Below are positions 1 through 5,370 of a stretch of DNA of 5,788 bases, piece after piece. The notes under the pieces are model-generated. The model had not been told where the DNA came from. It saw only the letters and a list, made by a program, of their open reading frames with translations, and searched no databases. Made by a program: the position numbers and the translations under genes. Each line of letters opens with the position of its first letter. Position 1 is the stretch's first letter. Origin of the DNA: Bacteroidia bacterium (lineage in GTDB: Bacteria > Bacteroidota > Bacteroidia > NS11-12g > UBA9320); contig JABDQY010000178.1 of assembly GCA_013042025.1 (NCBI GenBank), positions 1-5,788 of the forward strand, in the 5' to 3' direction.

Positions 1-2
1 AA

Positions 3-341
3 TTTGATGTATCAAGTGAAGAATTAACTAATTTTTATCAAAACGCACTGTTTTGCGTTTACCCTTCCGTATTTGAAGGTTTTGGAATTCCAATACTTGA
101 AGCATTTTCACATGGAAAAACGGTAGCCACTTCTCAGATAAGTAGCATGCCTGAAGTTGGTGGAGATGCTGCTAAATACTTCTACCCAAACAATTTAGCA
201 CAAATTGAGCAAGCTTTGCTATTTCTTATGGATGATCAAAATCGCAAAGAGTTGGAAAAAAGAATACCAAATCAGCTAAAAAAGTTTTCTTCTGACAAAC
301 TAGTGACAGACTACGTGCAAGTCTATAAGAGTCTTGCATAA
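3..341 (+). CDS. GT4-type glycosyltransferase, C-terminal part (5' end outside window)
   Basis: This is the last 112 codons of a gene that begins before the window; the frame is open from base 3 to the TAA at 339-341. It resembles the C-terminal Rossmann domain of GT-B fold, retaining glycosyltransferases of family 4, which move a sugar from a nucleotide-sugar donor to a glycan or lipid acceptor, usually on the cytoplasmic face of the inner membrane. The diagnostic part is VYPSVFEGFGIPILEAFSHG (residues 20-39 of the fragment), containing the E-x7-E donor-binding motif, followed by PEVGGDAAKYF, which matches the usual 'PEVxGDAA' segment. A short helical tail ends the protein. An ATG at 147 is internal to this domain and is not the real start. 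Donor and acceptor cannot be told from the fragment. A role in LPS O-antigen or exopolysaccharide synthesis is the common one, but this is inference. A terminator downstream separates it from the oxidase genes. Confidence 0.88.
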   Translation, partial: FDVSSEELTNFYQNALFCVYPSVFEGFGIPILEAFSHGKTVATSQISSMPEVGGDAAKYFYPNNLAQIEQALLFLMDDQNRKELEKRIPNQLKKFSSDKLVTDYVQVYKSLA

Positions 342-406
342 TCTCTTGATTTGAAATGACTGGTGCATGACACATTTCCAGAGATTTTCACGTTAATTTT
401 GTATTA

Positions 407-444
407 TATTGTCGCTTGAATAGTTTTCAAGAATTTAGACAATA
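407..444 (+). other. Two-part imperfect hairpin in the 3' flank of the glycosyltransferase gene
   Basis: TATTGTC (407-413) can pair with GACAATA (438-444). Inside it, CTTGAA (415-420) can pair with TTCAAG (426-431) around a five-base loop. The two stems are separated by a single G on one side and AATTTA on the other. The pairing is seen directly; any role is unknown. It could be part of the 3' UTR of the glycosyltransferase mRNA or part of a short RNA ending at the terminator at 473-501. In AT-rich DNA a structure of this size can also arise by chance. Confidence 0.3.
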
Positions 445-472
445 GCAATATTTCAGTTTTAGTTTTTGGTTT

Positions 473-501
473 CAAAAAGGGGGTGCTTTACCCCCTTTTT
501 G
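473..501 (+). terminator. Strong rho-independent terminator after the glycosyltransferase gene
   Basis: The sequence reads C-AAAAA-GGGGG-T, a five-base loop GCTTT, then A-CCCCC-TTTTT-G, giving a 12-bp uninterrupted stem with a five-pair GC core. The descending arm ends in five Ts, followed by GATTTT, so the U-rich tail is partly built into the stem. It lies about 130 bases after the glycosyltransferase stop codon and about 130 bases before coxB. It probably ends the upstream transcript and insulates the oxidase genes. Confidence 0.85.
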
Positions 502-549
502 ATTTTAATGTGCTATTTATACACAATAAAAATAAAAAAGGTGGGGATT

Positions 550-630
550 ATTTGAGCCCATTGAATTATGTAAATTTAAAAATCAAGGTATTTTTGCCAC
601 GAAAATTTTCAGACAAATTTGAGCACATCG
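550..630. repeat. Imperfect 14-base direct repeat flanking the coxB promoter
   Basis: ATTTGAGCCCATTG at 550-563 and ATTTGAGCACATCG at 617-630 agree at 12 of 14 bases, with starts 67 bases apart. One copy lies upstream of the -7 box and the other directly abuts the ATG of coxB. This could be a pair of regulator sites or a small duplication, but chance is also plausible at this length. No inverted symmetry typical of a dimeric repressor site was seen in either copy. Confidence 0.2.
561..596 (+). promoter_or_regulatory. Probable Bacteroidota-type promoter for coxB
   Basis: TATTTTTG at 589-596 is an exact match to the Bacteroidota primary sigma factor -7 consensus TAnnTTTG. The nearest upstream -33-like TTG is at 561-563, leaving a 25-base spacer, somewhat longer than usual, so the -33 assignment is weak. 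Transcription would begin near 602-605 and give a leader of roughly 25-30 bases before the ATG at 631. It lies downstream of the terminator at 473-501, in the right place to drive coxB and the genes behind it. Confidence 0.42.
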
Positions 631-2409
631 ATGACAAGTATACCAAAAACAATCTCTAAATGGTTTCTGATAACCATTGGATTATTATTCTTCACTCAAT
701 CTTACGGATTCAAAAACAATCTTTCTCGTCAAATAAATGGTCAAGACGGAACTGAAGCTAGAATAGAAGAAGGAAGCACCCTTTTTAACTCTAACTGTGC
801 TTCTTGTCACGCATTGCAAGGAAAAGTGGTTGGACCTGCTTTAGGAGGACTTGTAGACAAGTACGATGAAGATTATGAATGGCTAGTAAGCTGGATAAAA
901 AATAACACCAAACTTATTGCTCAGGGTGATGAAAGAGCATTAGCTATCTACAACGAGTATGGTCAGCAAGCAATGAACGTCTTTGAAAACTTGTCAGATG
1001 ATGAAATTACTTCAATACTTATGTGGATTGATAATGGAGGAGATGGTGATGCACCAGTTGCAGCTGAAAGTGCTGAAACAGTTGAGCCAGTAAGTGATTC
1101 CTTGTTCAACTCGATAAATTGGTCTGTAACGGTTTTAACATTATTGGTGTTAGCTGTTATTGTATTAATCTTTGGAATACTGGAACTTGTTACAAATATT
1201 ACTGGCAGAGAAATTATTAACTGGAATAACGTTAATGCATTTATGATGATGATTTTTGTCATCTTGTTCTTTGCTTTGATTTTGTATGAATACTCTATTC
1301 ACAATCAATTTAACTTGGCACAATTTGGTTCAGCTTCGGAACATGGTGTTGAATTAGACAAAATGATGACCTGGACATGGAGAGCAACTATTCCAATTTT
1401 CTTTATAACGCAGTTTGTTCTATTCTACTTCTCATTTAGATACCGTCAGAAGCCAGGTAGAAAAGCGTTCTACTATCCGCACAATAATAATTTGGAATAT
1501 GTTTGGACTATAATCCCAGCAATTGTTCTTGCTGCACTCGTTTCGGGTGGTTTTAAAACTTGGAATAAAATATTGCGTTCAGATACTAAGGCTGATGCTC
1601 AACAAATTGAGGTGTTTGCCTACCAATTTGGGTGGAATGCACGATATCCTGGAGCGGACAATGAATTAGGAAAAGCAAATTACAATCTAATTAATGGTGT
1701 TAATCCTCTTGGAGTTGCAAATAAAGAACATGCTGCTGAATTGATAGTTGAATTGGATTCAAACATTGCACAACTAGAAAGATCAATACTCGGTCTATCA
1801 GCTAAAGAAGGAAAGCTAAGAGCTAGTCTTGGAGGTTTAGTTGGAGATGAACGAAAGAAACACTTGAGCGAAATTGAAAAATATGCGAGCGGTGATGTTG
1901 AGAATGATATTCGTCTTACTATAAGAGCTCGTAATACACAAATTGATCGCTTAAAAAGAGCTTTAGCAGTTAAAGAAGGAAATATGTTTGATGGTAAAGG
2001 AGACGATGACCAAGTTGTACAAGAACTGCATTTGGTAAAAGGTCAACCCATAACATTGAAATTTAGAGCTAGAGATGTAATTCATTCAGCATATCTACCA
2101 TACTTCAGAACTCAAATGAATGTTGTTCCTGGTCTACCAACTGAATTTACATTCACCCCTACCATTTCAACTACGGAAATGAGAGATATTAAAGGAGACC
2201 CAAAATTCGATTACTACTTAGTTTGTAATAAAATATGTGGTAATGCTCACTTCAATATGAAGATGAAAGTTGTTGTAGAAGATGAAGCTTCATATTCTGC
2301 TTGGCTTAAAGATCAAAAATCATTATTTGCTTCAACAACTGAAGAGGTAGAAGTACCAGCTGAGGAACCAGCAGAAACTGAAACAAACGAAACCATAGCA
2401 CAGAACTAA
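631..2409 (+). CDS. coxB: Cytochrome c oxidase subunit II with N-terminal cytochrome c domain
   Basis: CoxB receives electrons at its periplasmic CuA centre and passes them to heme a in subunit I. Numbering from the ATG (592 aa), the order is: a signal-peptide-like hydrophobic stretch (about 10-26); a class I cytochrome c domain (about 40-136) with heme motif CASCH (C56, C59, H60) and probable axial Met115 in QQAMNVF; an acidic linker; four membrane helices (about 164-188, 201-221, 249-271, 288-308); then the CuA cupredoxin domain. CuA ligands are complete: His485 in DVIHSAYLP, then Cys532, Cys536, His540 and Met543 in CNKICGNAHFNM. A hydrophilic, helix-prone insertion (about 363-456) interrupts the cupredoxin domain between FGWNARYPG and the His ligand. 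The C-terminus is a Glu/Thr/Pro-rich tail. Signal peptide plus four helices puts both the heme and CuA in the periplasm, and the TM3-TM4 loop is Arg/Lys-rich, as expected for the cytoplasmic side. The frame also allows a TTG start at 619; ATG 631 is preferred as the commoner codon, and neither has a Shine-Dalgarno sequence. Confidence 0.95.
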   Translation: MTSIPKTISKWFLITIGLLFFTQSYGFKNNLSRQINGQDGTEARIEEGSTLFNSNCASCHALQGKVVGPALGGLVDKYDEDYEWLVSWIKNNTKLIAQGDERALAIYNEYGQQAMNVFENLSDDEITSILMWIDNGGDGDAPVAAESAETVEPVSDSLFNSINWSVTVLTLLVLAVIVLIFGILELVTNITGREIINWNNVNAFMMMIFVILFFALILYEYSIHNQFNLAQFGSASEHGVELDKMMTWTWRATIPIFFITQFVLFYFSFRYRQKPGRKAFYYPHNNNLEYVWTIIPAIVLAALVSGGFKTWNKILRSDTKADAQQIEVFAYQFGWNARYPGADNELGKANYNLINGVNPLGVANKEHAAELIVELDSNIAQLERSILGLSAKEGKLRASLGGLVGDERKKHLSEIEKYASGDVENDIRLTIRARNTQIDRLKRALAVKEGNMFDGKGDDDQVVQELHLVKGQPITLKFRARDVIHSAYLPYFRTQMNVVPGLPTEFTFTPTISTTEMRDIKGDPKFDYYLVCNKICGNAHFNMKMKVVVEDEASYSAWLKDQKSLFASTTEEVEVPAEEPAETETNETIAQN

Positions 2410-2432
2410 TACAATAAGAAATTATCTAAAAA

Positions 2433-4307
2433 ATGAGCACAGAACACGCAGATCACCACCACAAAGAGACTTTCATATCGAAGTACATCTTTAGTATGGA
2501 TCATAAAATGATTTCTAAGCAATTTTTAATTACTGGAATCATTATGGGAGTTATTGGTATGGCTATGTCTATTGCATTCCGTATGCAGTTAGCTTATCCT
2601 GACACTGGATTTCCTATTCTAGAATGGTTTTTTGGCAGCCAATGGGCTCCAGATGGCAAACTAGATGCAGGTTATTATATGGCCTTGGTTACATTACACG
2701 GAACAATTATGGTATTTTACGTTCTTACTGCTGGTTTAAGTGGAACATTTGCCAACCTACTTATTCCATTGCAAATTGGAGCTAGAGATATGGCATCTCC
2801 ATTTATGAATATGCTATCATATTGGTTCTTCTTTGCTTCAAGTGTTGTATTACTTTCTTCATTATTTGTTGAAACTGGACCAGCTTCTGGTGGATGGACC
2901 ATCTATCCTCCATTAAGTGCGTTACCAAAAGCAATGCCAGGTTCTGGAGCAGGTATGACCCTTTGGCTAGTGGCAATTGTTCTATTTATTGCTTCTTCAC
3001 TTTTAGGTGGTATTAACTACATAAGCACGGTGTTAAATATGAGAACTAAAGGCATGTCTATGACAAGAATGCCTTTGACTATTTGGGCATTATTCTTAAC
3101 TGCCGTTTTAGGACTATTATCATTCCCAGTACTTCTTGGAGGAGGATTACTACTTTTATTTGATAGAGGGTTTGGAACAAGTTTCTATTTATCTGATATC
3201 TATTTAGGTTCTGCAGGAGCCCTTGAACATACAGGAGGTAGCCCTATCCTATTCCAGCATTTATTCTGGTTCCTCGGTCACCCTGAAGTTTATATCATTA
3301 TTATGCCTGCATTAGGAATTACATCTGAAGTGATAGCGGTTAACTCTCGTAAGCCAATCTTTGGTTATACTGCAATGGTTATCTCGTTATTAGGTATAGC
3401 ATTCTTATCTTTTATTGTTTGGGGTCACCACATGTTTATTACAGGTATGAATCCTTTACTAGGAGCAGTATTCTTGGTAACCACATTGATTATTGCGGTA
3501 CCATCTGCTGTTAAGACATTTAATTTCTTAGCCACTTTATGGAGAGGTAACATTCGATTTACAAATGGGATGATGTTTGCTATTGGTCTTGTATCATTCT
3601 TTATCTCAGGAGGTTTAACCGGTATTTTCTTAGGAAATGCAGCTCTAGACATTCAGTTACACGATACCTACTTTGTTGTTGGTCACTTCCATATTGTTAT
3701 GGGTTGTGCTGCAATATTTGGAATGCTAGCTGGTATTTATCATTGGTTCCCTAAAATGTTTGGAAGAATGATGAACAAACCGTTAGGATATATCCATTTC
3801 TGGTTAACCTTTATCTCAGCATACTTGGTTTTCTTCCCGATGCACTTTATGGGATTAGCAGGAGTACCAAGAAGATATTATGCATTCACTTTACTACCAG
3901 AATATGGAGTATGGTTCGATGTAAACGTAATTATGACATTAGCTGCAATATTGGGTGGTATCGCTCAATTATTCTTCTTATACAATTTCTTTTCAAGTAT
4001 TTTCTTCGGAAAGAAAGCTGGAACAAATCCTTGGCAATCCAATACACTAGAATGGACAACTCCAGAAGAACGTATTCACGGAAACTGGGATGGTCCTATT
4101 CCTACTGTTTACAGATGGGCATATGATTACAGTAAACCAGGATCTGATGCTGACTTTATTCCTCAAAATGTACCTATTGATGGAGAAGAAATTGAGTTAT
4201 TTGAAAATGCTACGTCAACAACTTCAGACGGGAAAGAACAACCCGAACGTGAGACTTTGCATTTCTGGGCACTCTTGAAACGCTGGTTTAAACCAAACGA
4301 AATTTAA
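2433..4307 (+). CDS. coxA: Cytochrome c oxidase subunit I, A1-type heme-copper oxidase
   Basis: This is the catalytic membrane subunit that reduces O2 to water and pumps protons. The 624-residue protein shows about twelve hydrophobic helices and every hallmark residue. Heme a ligands are His89 (TLHGTIMVF) and His420. Heme a3 is held by His418 (VVGHFHIVMG). CuB is held by His283 and by His332/His333 (WGHHMF), and Tyr287 in GHPEVY is the cross-linked tyrosine. The D-channel residues Asn108, Asp119, Asn126 and Glu285 and the K-channel Lys361 (VPSAVKTF) are present, which places it in the A1 subfamily and predicts a full proton pump. The N-terminus is His-rich (EHADHHH). The hydrophilic C-terminal tail (about residues 526-624) makes it longer than mitochondrial-type CoxA, in line with Bacteroidota homologues as I recall them. 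It starts 23 bases after coxB, with an A-rich leader (TCTAAAAA) instead of a Shine-Dalgarno sequence, so it is probably co-transcribed with coxB. A hairpin follows its stop codon. Confidence 0.98.
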   Translation: MSTEHADHHHKETFISKYIFSMDHKMISKQFLITGIIMGVIGMAMSIAFRMQLAYPDTGFPILEWFFGSQWAPDGKLDAGYYMALVTLHGTIMVFYVLTAGLSGTFANLLIPLQIGARDMASPFMNMLSYWFFFASSVVLLSSLFVETGPASGGWTIYPPLSALPKAMPGSGAGMTLWLVAIVLFIASSLLGGINYISTVLNMRTKGMSMTRMPLTIWALFLTAVLGLLSFPVLLGGGLLLLFDRGFGTSFYLSDIYLGSAGALEHTGGSPILFQHLFWFLGHPEVYIIIMPALGITSEVIAVNSRKPIFGYTAMVISLLGIAFLSFIVWGHHMFITGMNPLLGAVFLVTTLIIAVPSAVKTFNFLATLWRGNIRFTNGMMFAIGLVSFFISGGLTGIFLGNAALDIQLHDTYFVVGHFHIVMGCAAIFGMLAGIYHWFPKMFGRMMNKPLGYIHFWLTFISAYLVFFPMHFMGLAGVPRRYYAFTLLPEYGVWFDVNVIMTLAAILGGIAQLFFLYNFFSSIFFGKKAGTNPWQSNTLEWTTPEERIHGNWDGPIPTVYRWAYDYSKPGSDADFIPQNVPIDGEEIELFENATSTTSDGKEQPERETLHFWALLKRWFKPNEI

Positions 4308-4313
4308 AAATAG

Positions 4314-4340
4314 AAAGCCAAACAATTGTTTGGCTTTTTT
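4314..4340 (+). terminator. Perfect palindromic terminator-like hairpin between coxA and ctaA
   Basis: AAAGCCAAACAA at 4314-4325 is followed directly by its exact reverse complement, TTGTTTGGCTTT (4326-4337). In RNA this gives a 10-bp stem with an AATT loop, and a run of six Ts (4335-4340) then CTTTT completes a rho-independent terminator. It begins seven bases after the coxA stop and its T run ends 12 bases before the ctaA ATG. There is no room for a full promoter between hairpin and ATG, so ctaA is probably reached by read-through or from a promoter inside the end of coxA. On the other strand the stem is also followed by a T-rich stretch, but no opposing gene ends here. Confidence 0.8.
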
Positions 4341-4352
4341 CTTTTATTAATA

Positions 4353-5363
4353 ATGTATAAAAAGCTCAACTGGTTATCAATCTTCTTTATCTTTATGCTA
4401 TTTGCCATAGGTGGATTAGTACGAAGTACTGGAAGCGGTATGGGTTGCCCAGATTGGCCCAAGTGCTTTGGAGAATACATCCCTCCCGCTTCCGAATCTG
4501 AGTTACCAGATAATTATGAAGAGTATTTTAAAACACAAAGAATACAGAAAACCGAACGATTTGTAAAATTACTTCAAACCATAGGGATGGATGATCTTGC
4601 TCAAAACATTGAACAAAACTTAAATCTTGAAGAAGAACATACATTTAATGTAACAAAGGCATATGTTGAGTACGGGAATCGCCTGTGGGGAGCTTTAACA
4701 GGTTTAATTGTCTTCGTTACATTACTTGCTTCAATTCCATTTCTAAATTCAGATAAACGAATATTCTTCTTAACACTATTTGGATTTTTAATGGTCTTCA
4801 TAAATGCCTTTTTGGGGGCGATCGTAGTAAATTCAAATTTGCTAAGTGGTTTAGTTACCATTCATTTTCTGGCTGCATTCGCCGCAATATCATTTTTCAT
4901 ACTTGCACGAATACGGGTTAAAAGTATAAAACTTGAATCTAGCGTAACAACAAATTTGCTATGGATTTCTGTTAGCTTACTACTGTTAGCAATTGTTCAA
5001 ATTGTTTTAGGAACACAGGTTCGTGGAATTTATGACTCGCTTGAAAGTCAATCGAGTCAAATTATATCCGTGATTGACACCTTCCGTAACTACCAATGGC
5101 ACAGAGTATTAGCCTTTGCTATGTTGCTACTTGCTTCATTTCAGTATGTAAGAATTAAGCAGGAAGGAAATGAAAAATCTATCACAAAACTAGCGTTATA
5201 CCTTCCGCTTTTAACACTACTACAAATACTGTTAGGAGTCTTGCTTATTTACGCTAATTGGGTGGCTTTTTCAAAACTATTCCATATAACAATTGGAGCG
5301 ACAATATTTGTAATACAATTTTATATTTGCACCCTCATAATCAGAGCACCTAAAAAAGTATAA
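4353..5363 (+). CDS. ctaA: Heme A synthase (CtaA/COX15 family)
   Basis: CtaA oxidises the C8 methyl group of heme O to a formyl group, giving the heme A needed by CoxA; it is an integral inner-membrane enzyme. The 336-residue protein has about eight hydrophobic helices in two four-helix halves. Family marks are RSTGSGMGCPDWPKCFG (residues 24-40) with the Cys32/Cys38 pair of the first external loop, His171 (TIHF), His250 (YQWHR) and His311 (LFHITIG). At the fourth expected heme-ligand position, in EYGNR (106-110), the conserved Glu106 is present but the usual His is Asn109. The first external loop is long (about 41-105). The ATG at 4353 is chosen as start: an in-frame TTG at 4326 would lie in the middle of the terminator hairpin and add nine residues that mostly encode its T run. 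Its position after coxA and seven bases before ctaB supports the assignment. Confidence 0.95.
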   Translation: MYKKLNWLSIFFIFMLFAIGGLVRSTGSGMGCPDWPKCFGEYIPPASESELPDNYEEYFKTQRIQKTERFVKLLQTIGMDDLAQNIEQNLNLEEEHTFNVTKAYVEYGNRLWGALTGLIVFVTLLASIPFLNSDKRIFFLTLFGFLMVFINAFLGAIVVNSNLLSGLVTIHFLAAFAAISFFILARIRVKSIKLESSVTTNLLWISVSLLLLAIVQIVLGTQVRGIYDSLESQSSQIISVIDTFRNYQWHRVLAFAMLLLASFQYVRIKQEGNEKSITKLALYLPLLTLLQILLGVLLIYANWVAFSKLFHITIGATIFVIQFYICTLIIRAPKKV

Positions 5364-5370
5364 ATCTAAT

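Larger units (their letters stand above)
342..630. other. Intergenic region between glycosyltransferase and coxB
   Basis: This gap of about 290 bases has no convincing coding frame. From left to right it holds a modest two-part hairpin (407-444), a strong intrinsic terminator (473-501), an A-rich stretch (about 523-540), an imperfect direct repeat (550-563 and 617-630) and a Bacteroidota-type -7 box (589-596) in front of coxB. No tRNA or other recognisable RNA gene was seen. Confidence 0.7.

Noticed and set aside
147..341. Independent 64-codon gene starting at ATG 147
   Set aside because: The same frame is open from base 3 and encodes the upstream half of the glycosyltransferase motif (EGFGIPILEA), so this is the end of a larger gene.
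619..630. TTG at 619 as the start of coxB
   Set aside because: Possible but less likely: it adds only four residues (MSTS), has no better leader than ATG 631, and overlaps one copy of the imperfect repeat. Kept only as an alternative.
963..1262. Minus-strand open frame of 99 codons inside coxB
   Set aside because: It lies wholly opposite the cytochrome c linker and first membrane helices of coxB; its composition is what the reverse of hydrophobic codons gives and it shows no family motif.
2717..2902. Minus-strand open frame within coxA
   Set aside because: Antisense to conserved coxA helices, short, with no recognisable domain.
3425..3652. Minus-strand open frame of 75 codons within coxA
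   Set aside because: Opposite the conserved CuB and K-channel region of coxA; an antisense artefact.
3911..4278. Two overlapping + strand open frames in another frame near the end of coxA
   Set aside because: They overlap the well-supported coxA frame, show no family similarity and have no separate start signals. I saw no sign that coxA is frameshifted: its own tail is continuous to the stop at 4307.
4326..4352. TTG at 4326 as the start of ctaA
   Set aside because: The codon sits at the centre of the terminator palindrome, so initiation there would require reading through the stem; the added residues simply encode the T run.
4601..4861. Minus-strand open frame within ctaA
   Set aside because: Antisense to ctaA transmembrane helices, no motif.
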